From contig JAJPIV010000072.1 in the NCBI GenBank assembly GCA_021324595.1, positions 1-38,322 on the forward strand: a DNA stretch of 38,322 nt, given 5' to 3'. Made by a program: the position numbers and the translations under genes. Origin of the DNA: Actinomycetota bacterium (GTDB taxonomy: Bacteria > Actinomycetota > Actinomycetes > Streptosporangiales > Streptosporangiaceae). This document shows, piece after piece, positions 14,319-22,763 of this stretch (positions within the stretch are counted from its first letter, which is position 1; each line of letters opens with the position of its first letter). The notes beneath the pieces are model-generated. The model did not search any database. It saw only the letters and a program-made list of their open reading frames with translations, and was not told where the DNA came from.

Positions 14319-16192
14319 GGCCGCGCCGTCGTGCCCGGGGGCGCCGCTTCCCCGGGCGGCCCCGCCTTCTCGTCCCGGCCCGCCGCCACCGGCAGGGTCA
14401 CCCGCATCGTCAAGCCGCCGCCCGGGGTGTCCAGCGCGGTGATCGATCCGCCCATCGCGTCCAGGAAGCCCTTGGCCACGGCCAGGCCCAGCCCCACCCC
14501 CGTGCCCGTGCCCCGCTCGCCGAGCCGCTCGAACGGCTCGAACATGACCGCCTTGAGCCGGTCGGGGACGCCGGGCCCGTGATCGATCACGTCGATCAGG
14601 ACGGCGCCGCCGGCGGCCCGGGCGGTCATCACGGGCGGGCGGCCGGGCGGGGAGTGCGCGATCGCGTTGGCGAACAGGTTCGCCAGCACCCGCTCCAGCA
14701 GGCCCGGGTCGGTCCGCACCAGCGGGAGGTGCTCGGGGATCTCCAGCCGTACCGTGAGCGGGCTGCCGGGCTCGGGCAGCGGGGCGGCCTCGTCGACCGA
14801 GGCCGGGCGCAGGAACGGCTCCAGCGAGCCCGCGCTGAGGCGGCTCATGTCCAGCAGGTTGGCGATCAGCCCGTTCAGCCGGTCCGCGGAGTCCTCGATG
14901 GTGGCGAGCAGGGCCGCCCGGTCTGGCGCGGCGAGCTCCACTCCGGCCTGGCGGAGCGTGCTCACGCTGGCCTTGATGGAGGCCAGCGGGGTGCGCAGGT
15001 CGTGGCTGACGGCGGCGAGCAGCGCGGTGCGCATCCGGTTCCCCTCGGCCAGCGCCTCCGCCTGGGCAGCCTGGGTCCGCAGCCGGTCGCGGCCCAGCGC
15101 GGCGGCGGCCTGGGCGGCCAGGCCGCCGAGCAGCCGCGGGGTGAGCGGCTCGGCCTGCCCGGCCACGGTCAGCATGAGGTCCTGGCCGGCCGGGACCGAC
15201 GTGCGGGGCGCGGCGTCCGGCGCGGTGCCCGAGCACGCCACGCGGACCCACTGCCCGCCCACCCGCTCGGCCAGCTCGGCGCTGCCCCCCCGGGTCGCGG
15301 TGAGGTGGGCGAGGATCGCGGCGGGCGTGTCCTGCCCGCCGAGCACGGTCTGCGCGAGCGCGAGCAGCGCGGCGGCGTCCTCGCCGCTGCGCGCCGCCTG
15401 CACGGCGCGGCGCGCGGCGAGGTGGACGACGCTGCTCACCGCGACGGCCACGGTGACGAACAGCAGGAGCGACAGCATGTTCTGCGGATCTGCGATCGTG
15501 AACGTGTGGACCGGCGGGGTGAAGTACCAGTTCACCAGCAGGCTGCCCGCGACCGCGGCGAGCAGGGCGGCCCAGAAGCCGCCCACGACGGCCACGGCGA
15601 CCACGCCGACCAGGTAGATCAGCAGGTCATCGGGCAGGCTCAGGGAGTGCCGCGCGGGCTCCAGCGCCATCGTGAGCAGCGGCATCAGCGCGACCATCGC
15701 CACGCCGGCGAGCTGCCTCCTGCGGTCAAGCCCGCGCGCGAGCGGCAGCCGCCCGCCGGGCGCGCGGGGAGCGTTCATGACTCCCAGTGTGACCGAGGCC
15801 AGCCAGCGCAGCAGCACCCCGCCCACGGCGGCTGCGCCGATCACCACCGCGGCGCGCCCGGCCCCCGGCCCGGCCAAGCGCAGCTGCGCGTACGGCGGAG
15901 CCGAGAACCCGCAGGCCGTCAGCCAGCCGGCCAGCGCGGCAAGCGGCGTGAAGCCCGGCCGGGCCGCCGCCGCGGCGGCGACGATCACCGCGGCCAGGCC
16001 GAGCACCCAGCCGGCCGACACCGCGCCGTGGCTGCCCGCGGCCGCCGCGCCGGTGGCCAGCAGCGCCGTCCCGGCCGCCGGCAGGGCGCGGCGGGCAGCG
16101 GCCGGGCGGGCACCGTGGCCGCGCGCGGCCGCTGGGCCAGGTGCGGCGGCCACGGGACGGGCCGGGGCCGCGCGGGCCGGGGCGTCGTTCAT
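14315..16192 (-). CDS. KdpD-like sensor histidine kinase without KdpD/Usp domains
   Basis: The protein has 625 residues, against about 850-900 for classical KdpD. An Ala/Pro-rich N-terminus is followed by hydrophobic segments at about 37-95 and 110-138. The DUF4118 four-helix sensor domain spans about 160-265, followed by a GAF-like region (270-370). The kinase core begins near 385 with H-box AAVSHDLRTPLASIKA (His397), N-box ANLFANAIAHSP, and the ATP-lid glycines DHGPGVP and GVGLGLAVAKG. The cytoplasmic KdpD and universal-stress domains that normally precede DUF4118 are replaced by extra membrane segments. Established knowledge places potassium, turgor and c-di-AMP sensing partly in those missing domains, so the stimulus here may differ. 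It is the first gene of the operon; kdpE follows with an ATGA overlap. Confidence 0.85.
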   Translation of the reverse strand: MNDAPARAAPARPVAAAPGPAAARGHGARPAAARRALPAAGTALLATGAAAAGSHGAVSAGWVLGLAAVIVAAAAAARPGFTPLAALAGWLTACGFSAPPYAQLRLAGPGAGRAAVVIGAAAVGGVLLRWLASVTLGVMNAPRAPGGRLPLARGLDRRRQLAGVAMVALMPLLTMALEPARHSLSLPDDLLIYLVGVVAVAVVGGFWAALLAAVAGSLLVNWYFTPPVHTFTIADPQNMLSLLLFVTVAVAVSSVVHLAARRAVQAARSGEDAAALLALAQTVLGGQDTPAAILAHLTATRGGSAELAERVGGQWVRVACSGTAPDAAPRTSVPAGQDLMLTVAGQAEPLTPRLLGGLAAQAAAALGRDRLRTQAAQAEALAEGNRMRTALLAAVSHDLRTPLASIKASVSTLRQAGVELAAPDRAALLATIEDSADRLNGLIANLLDMSRLSAGSLEPFLRPASVDEAAPLPEPGSPLTVRLEIPEHLPLVRTDPGLLERVLANLFANAIAHSPPGRPPVMTARAAGGAVLIDVIDHGPGVPDRLKAVMFEPFERLGERGTGTGVGLGLAVAKGFLDAMGGSITALDTPGGGLTMRVTLPVAAGRDEKAGPPGEAAPPGTTARP

Positions 16193-16236
16193 CTGTCCAG
16201 CAGTTCACACCGGCCGGGGCCGGGCGGACACCGCCG

Positions 16237-16253
16237 TTGACGCCGCCTTGACG
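16237..16253. promoter_or_regulatory. Direct repeat TTGACG, 11 bp apart, between kdpD-like gene and pepA
   Basis: TTGACG occurs at 16237-16242 and 16248-16253, one helical turn apart, about 45-60 bp upstream of the kinase start. It could be a -35 or an operator for either divergent gene. No matching -10 was identified at standard spacing. Confidence 0.25.
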
Positions 16254-16331
16254 GCCGACCGCGCAATCTTCACGCGCCCTTAGCGATGCCGCCCGGCGGG
16301 CGGGGCAGCATCGCCGCCGGCCGCCAGGGAC

Positions 16332-16337
16332 TAGGCT
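16332..16337 (+). promoter_or_regulatory. -10 hexamer TAGGCT for pepA
   Basis: TAGGCT ends 7 nt before the GTG at 16345. There is no Shine-Dalgarno sequence in front of the start, which supports a leaderless mRNA. Confidence 0.5.
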
Positions 16338-16344
16338 CGGCTTC

Positions 16345-17850
16345 GTGACCGCGACGATCCGCACCACCGGCTCCCCGGTACCGGAGGTGGCCGCCGACGC
16401 CCTCGTGATCGCGATCGGCCAGGGGCCTGACGGCCCGCAGCTCACCGACGGCGCGGCGGCCGCCGACGCCGCCCTCGGCGGCACGCTCGCGCAGGCCCTC
16501 GCCGCGCTCGGCGCGACCGGCGAGCCCGAGGAGGTGACCAGGATCCCGGCCGGCGGCCGCCTCGCCGCCCCCGTCCTGGCCGCCGTGGGAGTCGGGCCGC
16601 TTCCCGGCGACTCGCCCGGCGCGGACGGCTCGTTCACCGACCGGCTCCGCCGCGGCGCCGGGGCGGCGGTGCGCGCCCTCGCCGGCCAGCGGGCTCGCTC
16701 GGTCGCGCTCGCGATGCCCGCCTCCGACGCCGAGCAGGCGGAGGCGGTGGCGCTCGGCGCGCTGCTCGGCGGCTACGCCTTCGGCCGGTACCGGCGCGAC
16801 CGCCACCCCGATCCCGACCTGCTGCTGCTCGCCGGCGGCGAGCACCAGGCGGCGGTGGCCCGGGCGCAGGTGCTCGCCGGCGCGGTGGCGCTCGTGCGCG
16901 ACCTGGTCAACACCGCGCCGTCCGACCTGCCACCGCAGGAGCTGGCCGACGAGGCGCAGGCGGTGGCCGCGCGGTCCGGCCTGAGCGCCGAGGTGCTCGA
17001 CGAGGCGCAGCTCGCCGCCGGCGGCTACGGCGGGATCTGCGCCGTCGGCCAGGGCTCCGCCCGCCCGCCGCGGCTGGTCCGGCTCGGCTACGAGCACCCG
17101 CGGGCGAGCCGGACCGTGGTGTTCGCGGGGAAGGGGATCACCTTCGACTCCGGCGGGCTCTCGCTGAAGCCGGCCAAGGCGATGGAGACGATGAAGTGCG
17201 ACATGAGCGGGGCGGCCGCGGTGCTCGGCGCGCTCAGCGCGATCGCTGCGCTTGCCCCGGCGGTCAACGTGGTCGGCTACCTGCCGCTCGCCGAGAACAT
17301 GCCGGGCGGCGGCGCGCAGCGACCGTCAGACGTGATCACGATCTACGGCGGCACCACCGTGGAGGTGCTCAACACCGACGCGGAGGGCCGGCTCGTGCTG
17401 GCGGACGTGCTCGCCCGGTCCGCGCAGGACCAGCCCGACCTGCTGATCGACGTGGCCACGCTGACCGGCGCGCAGGTGGTCGCGCTCGGCCGCCGGATCG
17501 GCGCGGTGATGGCCAACGACGACGCGGTCCGCGCCGGGGTGGTTGCCGCGGCGCGGCGGGCGGGCGAGGCCATGTGGCCGATGCCGCTCCCCGAGGAGCT
17601 GCGCGCGGGCCTGGACTCCAAGGTTGCCGACCTGGCGAACGTGGCGCCGGAGCGGGACGGCGGCATGCTGGTCGCCGGGCTGTTCCTGCGCGAGTTCGTC
17701 CCCGACGGCGTCCGGTGGGCCCACCTGGACATCGCCGGGCCCGCGTTCAACGACGGCGAGGCATACGGCTACACCCCACGGGGCGCCACTGGGGCGGCGG
17801 TCCGTACGCTGGTCCAGATCGCGCTGGACGTGGCCGACGGGCGGCTGTAG
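16345..17850 (+). CDS. pepA: Leucyl aminopeptidase (M17)
   Basis: The protein has 501 residues, full length for the M17 family. The N-terminal macro-like domain spans about 1-170 and the catalytic C-terminal domain about 175-500. Metal and catalytic residues are visible: GKGITFDSGG (262-271, Lys263 and Asp268), KPAKAMETMKCDMSGAA (275-291, Asp286), and the signature NTDAEGRL (343-350). The enzyme removes N-terminal residues, preferably Leu, from peptides as a hexamer with two metal ions in the cytoplasm. The GTG start is set by the -10 hexamer 7 nt upstream. The lpd gene follows after 136 bp, the usual actinobacterial neighbourhood (pepB next to dlaT in M. tuberculosis). Confidence 0.94.
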   Translation: MTATIRTTGSPVPEVAADALVIAIGQGPDGPQLTDGAAAADAALGGTLAQALAALGATGEPEEVTRIPAGGRLAAPVLAAVGVGPLPGDSPGADGSFTDRLRRGAGAAVRALAGQRARSVALAMPASDAEQAEAVALGALLGGYAFGRYRRDRHPDPDLLLLAGGEHQAAVARAQVLAGAVALVRDLVNTAPSDLPPQELADEAQAVAARSGLSAEVLDEAQLAAGGYGGICAVGQGSARPPRLVRLGYEHPRASRTVVFAGKGITFDSGGLSLKPAKAMETMKCDMSGAAAVLGALSAIAALAPAVNVVGYLPLAENMPGGGAQRPSDVITIYGGTTVEVLNTDAEGRLVLADVLARSAQDQPDLLIDVATLTGAQVVALGRRIGAVMANDDAVRAGVVAAARRAGEAMWPMPLPEELRAGLDSKVADLANVAPERDGGMLVAGLFLREFVPDGVRWAHLDIAGPAFNDGEAYGYTPRGATGAAVRTLVQIALDVADGRL

Positions 17851-17986
17851 CGGCGCCCGCCGGGCGGCCCGGGGCGCGGGCGCGGCAGGGCTGGCGGCGG
17901 CACGGCCGGGCGGGGCGGGAGCGCGGGAGCGGCAATGCGGGACGCGGGGCACGGCGGATGGGCGCGGACAGGCAAGGAGCGGGCGG

Positions 17987-19366
17987 GTGACCGACAGCGG
18001 CAGGTATGACATCGTGATCCTCGGGGGCGGCAGCGGGGGCTACGCCTGCGCGCTGCGCGCGGCCGAGCTCGGCAGGCGGGTCGTCCTGATCGAGAAGGAC
18101 AAGGTCGGCGGGACGTGCCTGCACCGGGGGTGCATCCCCACCAAGGCCCTGCTGCACGCCGCCGAAGTCGCCGACCATGCGCGGGACGCCGCCTCCGTGG
18201 GCGTCCGCGCCACGCTCGACGGGATCGACATGCCGGCGGTGAACGGCTACAAGGACAAGGTCGTGGACCGGCTGTGGAAGGGCCTGCAGGGGACGCTCGC
18301 GGCCCGGAAGGTGGAGGTGGTCCACGGGGAGGGCCGGCTGGCCTCGCCGACCTCCGTCGCGGTCGGCGGTGCCGTGTTCGAGGGCTCGCACGTGGTCCTG
18401 GCGACCGGCTCCGAGGCGCGCTCGCTCCCGGGGCTGCGGATCGACGGCGAGCGGGTGATCACCTCCGACCACGCGCTGGTCCTGGACCGGGTGCCGGGGT
18501 CGGTGGTGATCCTGGGCGGCAGCGTGATCGGGGTCGAGTTCGCCAGCCTGTGGCGGTCGTTCGGCGCCGACGTGACGATCGTCGAGATGCTGCCGCACCT
18601 GCTCCCGGCCGAGGAGGAGTCCAGCTCACGGCTGCTGGAGCGGGCGTTCCGGCGCCGCGGCATCAAGTTCCACGTCGGCGTGGCGTTCAGCGGCGTCAAG
18701 GAGACCGAGGCGGGCGTGACCGTCACGCTGGAGGACGGCACGAGCCTGGACGCGGAGCTGCTGCTGGTGGCGGTCGGCCGCGGGCCGGTCTCGGCCGGGC
18801 TGGGCTACGAGGCGGCCGGCGTCGCGCTGGACCGCGGTTACGTGGCCGTCGATGAGTACTGGCGGACGAGCGTGCCGACGATCTCGGCGGTCGGTGACCT
18901 GACCCCGGGCCCGCAGCTAGCGCACGTGGGATTCGCCGAGGGCATCGCCGTGGCCGAGCGGATCGCCGGGCTGCCGGTGACGCCGATCGACTATGAGGGC
19001 GTGCCGAGGGTGGCCTACAGCGACCCGGAGGTCGCCTCGGTCGGCATCACGTCGGCGGCCGCGGCGCAGCGCGGGCTTGAGGTCACCGAGGTCACCTACA
19101 ACCTGGGCGGCAACGGCAAGAGCGTGATATTGCAGACGCAGGGCGCCGCCAAGGTGATCGCGGCGGCCGGAGGCGGCCCGGTCCTCGGCGTGCACCTCGT
19201 CGGCGCGCGGGTCGGCGAGCTGATCGCCGAGGGGCAGCTGATCTACAACTGGGAGGCCCTGCCCGCCGATGTCGCCCAGCTCATCCACCCGCACCCGACC
19301 CAGTCAGAGGCGATCGGCGAGGCGCACCTGGCGCTGGCCGGCAAGCCGCTGCACTTTCATTCCTGA
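17987..19366 (+). CDS. lpdA: Dihydrolipoyl dehydrogenase (E3)
   Basis: The protein has 459 residues and a GTG start with AAGGAG 7 nt upstream. The FAD-binding GGGSGG is at 13-18, the redox-active disulfide is GGTCLHRGCIPTK with Cys44 and Cys49, and an NAD-binding glycine motif lies in VVILGGSVIGVEF near 170. The dimer-interface catalytic pair is His436 and Glu441 in HPHPTQSEAIGE. It reoxidises dihydrolipoamide on the E2 subunit, passing electrons through FAD to NAD+. The E2 gene starts 31 bp downstream, so the two form an operon. The protein is the right length with every key residue present, and it serves pyruvate and/or 2-oxoglutarate dehydrogenase complexes. Confidence 0.95.
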   Translation: MTDSGRYDIVILGGGSGGYACALRAAELGRRVVLIEKDKVGGTCLHRGCIPTKALLHAAEVADHARDAASVGVRATLDGIDMPAVNGYKDKVVDRLWKGLQGTLAARKVEVVHGEGRLASPTSVAVGGAVFEGSHVVLATGSEARSLPGLRIDGERVITSDHALVLDRVPGSVVILGGSVIGVEFASLWRSFGADVTIVEMLPHLLPAEEESSSRLLERAFRRRGIKFHVGVAFSGVKETEAGVTVTLEDGTSLDAELLLVAVGRGPVSAGLGYEAAGVALDRGYVAVDEYWRTSVPTISAVGDLTPGPQLAHVGFAEGIAVAERIAGLPVTPIDYEGVPRVAYSDPEVASVGITSAAAAQRGLEVTEVTYNLGGNGKSVILQTQGAAKVIAAAGGGPVLGVHLVGARVGELIAEGQLIYNWEALPADVAQLIHPHPTQSEAIGEAHLALAGKPLHFHS

Positions 19367-19397
19367 CCAGCCCTGATCGAAGGAGTCACCGCAAGCC

Positions 19398-21176
19398 ATG
19401 TCGGTCACCGTATCCATGCCGCAACTCGGCGAGAGCGTCACCGAAGGGACCGTCACCAGGTGGCTGAAGCGCGAGGGCGAACACGTGATGGCGGACGAGC
19501 CCCTGCTGGAGGTCTCCACCGACAAGGTGGACACAGAGATCCCGTCCCCCGTCTCCGGCATCCTGCGTGGCATCACCGTGGCCGAGGACGAGACCGTGGC
19601 GGTGGGCGCCCAGCTGGCGATCATCGACGAGGACGGGGCCGAGCCCGGGGCCCCTGGCGCCGGCCCCGGGCAGCCGTCCGCCCAGGCTCAGCAGCCGGAG
19701 CCGACGGCGTCCCCGGCCGCGCCCGCGACCGCGCCTGCCGCTTCGCCCGCTCCGCCGGCAGCGGACGCGGCCGGGCCGGCAGCGGGGTTCCAGGCGCCGG
19801 TCTACCAGCCGCCCGCCGGCTACCAGCCGCCCGCCGGCTACCAGCCGCCCGCGCCCGCCCCGTACAGTCCCCCGGCCGCCGAGCCGGTCATCCGCACCGA
19901 GCCCGCGCCCCCGGCCTACGAGGAGCCGGTGTACGCGCAGCCCGCGCCCCCGGCGCGCGAGCAGCCGGCCTACGAGCAGCCCGCGCCCCCGGCCTACGAG
20001 GAGCCGGTGTACGCGCAGCCCGCGCCCCCGGCGCGCGAGCAGCCGGCCTACGAGCAGCCCGCGCCCCCGGCCGGAGAGGGCCCCTATGTCACGCCACTGG
20101 TCAGGAAGCTCGCCGCCGAGCACGGGATCGACCTGGCGACGATCTCCGGCACCGGCGTCGGCGGGCGGATCCGCAAGCAGGACGTGCTCGACGCCGCCCG
20201 GCAGCGGCGGGAGCAGGCCGCCGGGGGACCCGCGCCAGTGCCCGCCCCCCCGGCGCCGCCCGCTTTCCCGGCGCCCGCGGCGGCAGCCGCGCCCGCCGCC
20301 GCGCCCGCGGCCATCCCTGCGCCGCCGGCCGCGCCGCCGGCACCCGCGGCCATCCCTGCGCCGCCGGCCGCGCCGCCGGCACCCGCGGCCATCCCTGCGC
20401 CGCCGGCACCCGCGGCCCCGCCCGACGGGCCGGCCGCGCCCGGCCCGTCGGCACTGCGGGGCACGACCGAGCGGCTCTCGCGCGCGCGCCAGGTGATCGC
20501 CCAGCGCATGGTGGAGTCACTGCAGACCTCCGCGCAGCTGACCACCGTGGTGGAGGCCGACGTGACGGCCATCGCCAAGCTCAGGGACCGGGCCAGGGCG
20601 GCGTTCGAGGCCCGGGAGGGCGTCAAGCTCACCTTCTTGCCCTTCTTCGCGGTGGCGGCCGTCGAGGCGCTCAAGGTGCACCCGAAGCTCAACGCGGTCA
20701 TCGACACCGCCGCCGGCACCGTGACGTATCACGACGCCGAGCACCTGGGCATCGCGGTGGACACCGAGCGGGGCCTCATGGTGCCGGTCATCAGGAACGC
20801 CGGCGACCTCAACATCGGCGGGCTGGCCCGCAAGATCGCCGATCTGGCCCGCCGGGCACGATCCGGGCAGGTCAGCCCGGACGAGCTGACCGGCGGCACG
20901 TTCACGCTGACCAACACCGGCAGCCGCGGCGCGCTGTTCGACACGCCGATCATCAACCAGCCGCAGGTGGGGATCCTGGGCACCGGCACGGTCGGCAAGC
21001 GCGCGGTGGTGGTCGAGGATCCCGACCTCGGCGAGGTCATCACGGTCCGGTCGATCGTGTACCTGGCGCTCACCTACGACCACAGGCTCGTCGACGGCGC
21101 CGACGCGGCGCGGTTCCTCGGCACGGTCAAGAGCCGGCTGGAAGAAGGGGCGTTCGAGGCCGAGCTCGGCCTGTAG
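19398..21176 (+). CDS. sucB: Dihydrolipoamide acyltransferase (E2; SucB/DlaT)
   Basis: The protein has 592 residues. One lipoyl domain spans 1-77 with the lipoylated Lys43 in [12 protein letters not shown] Pro/Ala/Glu/Tyr-rich linker (80-228) contains repeated units, followed by the peripheral-subunit-binding domain (229-267, [32 protein letters not shown]). A second Pro/Ala linker (275-350) leads to the catalytic domain (355-592) with His562 and Asp566 in [11 protein letters not shown]. It transfers acyl groups from lipoyl-lysine to CoA and forms the core of the 2-oxoacid dehydrogenase complex. In M. tuberculosis the equivalent gene, DlaT, serves pyruvate dehydrogenase, so the SucB label may be misleading. 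AAGGAG lies 12 nt before the ATG, somewhat far. Many actinobacterial E2 proteins have two or three lipoyl domains; only one is seen here. Confidence 0.94.
   Translation: MSVTVSMPQLGESVTEGTVTRWLKREGEHVMADEPLLEVSTDKVDTEIPSPVSGILRGITVAEDETVAVGAQLAIIDEDGAEPGAPGAGPGQPSAQAQQPEPTASPAAPATAPAASPAPPAADAAGPAAGFQAPVYQPPAGYQPPAGYQPPAPAPYSPPAAEPVIRTEPAPPAYEEPVYAQPAPPAREQPAYEQPAPPAYEEPVYAQPAPPAREQPAYEQPAPPAGEGPYVTPLVRKLAAEHGIDLATISGTGVGGRIRKQDVLDAARQRREQAAGGPAPVPAPPAPPAFPAPAAAAAPAAAPAAIPAPPAAPPAPAAIPAPPAAPPAPAAIPAPPAPAAPPDGPAAPGPSALRGTTERLSRARQVIAQRMVESLQTSAQLTTVVEADVTAIAKLRDRARAAFEAREGVKLTFLPFFAVAAVEALKVHPKLNAVIDTAAGTVTYHDAEHLGIAVDTERGLMVPVIRNAGDLNIGGLARKIADLARRARSGQVSPDELTGGTFTLTNTGSRGALFDTPIINQPQVGILGTGTVGKRAVVVEDPDLGEVITVRSIVYLALTYDHRLVDGADAARFLGTVKSRLEEGAFEAELGL
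19803..19856 (+). repeat. 18-bp tandem repeat in E2 linker
   Basis: The unit TACCAGCCGCCCGCCGGC occurs at 19803-19820 and 19821-19838 with a third, diverged copy at 19839-19856. It encodes YQPPAG units of the flexible linker. Confidence 0.85.
19902..20072 (+). repeat. 78-bp tandem repeat in E2 linker
   Basis: Two copies at 19902-19979 and 19980-20057, plus a 15-bp partial copy to 20072, encode 26-residue units built from [13 protein letters not shown] and [13 protein letters not shown]. No difference between the two full copies was seen, suggesting recent duplication. Confidence 0.9.
20307..20408 (+). repeat. 39-bp tandem repeat in second E2 linker
   Basis: Copies at 20307-20345 and 20346-20384 and a partial third copy from 20385 encode [13 protein letters not shown] units between the subunit-binding and catalytic domains. 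Confidence 0.85.
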
Positions 21177-21213
21177 GCAGGGACGGGCCCCCGCGGGGAG
21201 AGGACGACGGGCC

Positions 21214-22104
21214 ATGCGAGTGGCGATCTCGGGCGCGTCCGGGCTGATCGGATCGGCGCTCGCGGCCGACTTCGCCGCGGACGGCATCGATGTCGTGCGC
21301 CTGGTCCGCCGCCCCTCCGCCGTTCCCGGCGAGGTCGGCTGGGAACCGCTGGCCGGCCCCGGCGGGCTGGACCCGGCGGCCCTGCGCGGGGTGGACGCCG
21401 TGGTGCACCTGTCCGGCGCGCCGATCGCCGGGCGGTGGACGGCGGCGCGCAAGGCCATGCTCCGCGCCAGCCGGATCACTTCGACGCAGACCCTGGCCGC
21501 CGCGATGGCCGCCGCGACTGCCGGCCCGGGCACGCTGCTGTGCGGATCGGCGACCGGCTTCTACGGGCAGACGGGTGAGCGCGCCGTGGATGAGTCCGCA
21601 CCCGCCGGAGAGGGCTTCCTCGCCACGCTGGTGCGCGACTGGGAGGCGGCCGCCGAGCCCGCCCGCGCCGCCGGCATCCGGGTGGTGAGCCTGCGCTCGG
21701 GAGTGGTGCTGAGCCCGCGCGGGGGGATGCTGGCCCGCCTCCTGCCGCCGTTCCGGCTCGGCCTCGGGGCGACGGTCGGCTCCGGGCGCCAGTACCTGAG
21801 CTGGATCAGCATCACCGACGAGGTGCGCGCGATCCGGTTCCTGCTCGCCGGCGAGATCTCTGGGCCGGTGAACCTCACGGCGCCGAACCCGGTCACCAAC
21901 GCCGAGTTCACCCGCGCTCTCGCCGGCGCACTGCGCCGGCCGGCACTGCTGCGGCTCCCCGCCGCCGCTCTGCGGGCGGCGCTCGGCGAGGTGGCCGGCG
22001 AGCTTCTCGCCAGCGCCCGGGTGCTGCCCGGGCGGCTGGCCGCGGCCGGGTTCGGCTTCACCCACCCGCGGATCGGCGACGCCCTGACGGCGCTGCTGCG
22101 CTGA
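21214..22104 (+). CDS. TIGR01777 family SDR-type oxidoreductase/epimerase
   Basis: The protein has 296 residues. An N-terminal Rossmann fold has the glycine motif GASGLIGSALA starting at residue 7. The family stretches SGAPIAGRW and GFYGQTG are present, and the C-terminal DUF1731 domain follows (VTNAEFTRAL, VLPGRLAAAGFGFTHP). The family is called epimerase or cell-division-inhibitor SulA-like, but no reaction is established. GGGAGAGGA lies about 10 nt upstream of the ATG. It follows the E2 gene by 37 bp, the same order as dlaT and Rv2216 in M. tuberculosis, and may be co-transcribed with it. Its end overlaps the convergent membrane-protein gene by 47 bp. Confidence 0.88.
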   Translation: MRVAISGASGLIGSALAADFAADGIDVVRLVRRPSAVPGEVGWEPLAGPGGLDPAALRGVDAVVHLSGAPIAGRWTAARKAMLRASRITSTQTLAAAMAAATAGPGTLLCGSATGFYGQTGERAVDESAPAGEGFLATLVRDWEAAAEPARAAGIRVVSLRSGVVLSPRGGMLARLLPPFRLGLGATVGSGRQYLSWISITDEVRAIRFLLAGEISGPVNLTAPNPVTNAEFTRALAGALRRPALLRLPAAALRAALGEVAGELLASARVLPGRLAAAGFGFTHPRIGDALTALLR

Positions 22105-22717
22105 CCTCGCCGGCACCGCGGGCGCGGATCAGCCGCCGCAGCGGCGTGCCTGGCGCCGGGCCGAGCAGCGGGATCCGCCACAGCGGCGGCACCGGGCCGT
22201 CCAGCCCCTCGTAGCGCATCACCCGCCCGATCGTCAGCCGCAGCAGCCGCCGCGCGGTCGCGATCGCGAGCACGGCCAGCGGCAGCTCGATCCCGAGCGC
22301 CATGGCCAGGCTCCCCCAGAACCCTGCGGTCCTGACGTCGAGGACGACGTCGAACCACGCGTCGCACCCGAGCAGGGTGGACAGCACCAGGAGGGAGGCG
22401 ATCAGGATCTGCCGCCGGCGCCACGCGGCCCAGCCGGTGACGGCGAACGCGGCGAGCAGCGCTACGTCGAAGCCCACCCAGGCGCCTCGCCAGCCCCCGG
22501 TCCGGTACCAGTGCGGCAGGCTCACCGCCAGGTACCCGGTCCACGCGGCCAGGCCCAGGCAGGCTCCGGCGATTGCGACCAGCAGCGCGTCCCACTTCCA
22601 GCGGGAGCCGGACCCGAGCGCGGCCTCCCGCTCGATCTCGGCCAGCTCACGCAGCAGACGCTGCCGCTGCTCCCCGCTCAGCCTCCGCAGCTGCTGGGTG
22701 TCGGGCATCTCGTCCAT
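22058..22717 (-). CDS. Four-helix membrane protein of unknown function
   Basis: The protein has 219 residues from the ATG at 22717 (22708 is an alternative ATG). A soluble, charged N-terminus of about 40 residues (LRRLSGEQRQRLLRELAEIE) is probably helical. Four membrane helices follow: near 47-70 (LLVAIAGACLGLAAWTGYLA), 82-103, 107-130 (ILIASLLVLSTLLGCDAWFD) and 138-160. The cytoplasmic C-terminal tail is basic and Pro/Ala-rich. I do not recognise a family with known function. It is divergent from lipB with only 46 bp between the start codons. A TACCCT hexamer ends 9 nt before the start, giving a very short or no leader. The 3' end is antisense to the last 47 bp of the TIGR01777 gene. Confidence 0.72.
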   Translation of the reverse strand: MDEMPDTQQLRRLSGEQRQRLLRELAEIEREAALGSGSRWKWDALLVAIAGACLGLAAWTGYLAVSLPHWYRTGGWRGAWVGFDVALLAAFAVTGWAAWRRRQILIASLLVLSTLLGCDAWFDVVLDVRTAGFWGSLAMALGIELPLAVLAIATARRLLRLTIGRVMRYEGLDGPVPPLWRIPLLGPAPGTPLRRLIRARGAGEVSAAAPSGRRRSAGG

Positions 22718-22726
22718 GCAAGGGCA

Positions 22727-22732
22727 AGGGTA
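22727..22732 (-). promoter_or_regulatory. -10 hexamer TACCCT for the four-helix membrane protein gene
   Basis: TACCCT on the minus strand ends 9 nt before the ATG at 22717. It lies where a -35 for the divergent lipB promoter would fall. Confidence 0.35.
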
Positions 22733-22751
22733 GCCTGCCGGGCGCCCGGCA

Positions 22752-22757
22752 TAGGCT
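22752..22757 (+). promoter_or_regulatory. -10 hexamer TAGGCT for lipB
   Basis: TAGGCT ends 6 nt before the ATG at 22764, the spacing of a leaderless transcript. No Shine-Dalgarno sequence is present. Confidence 0.5.
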
Positions 22758-22763
22758 GGCGGC

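Noticed and set aside
19803-20408. The E2 linker repeats as a CRISPR array or mobile element
   Set aside because: The units are in-frame, contiguous without spacers, and encode Pro/Ala linkers.
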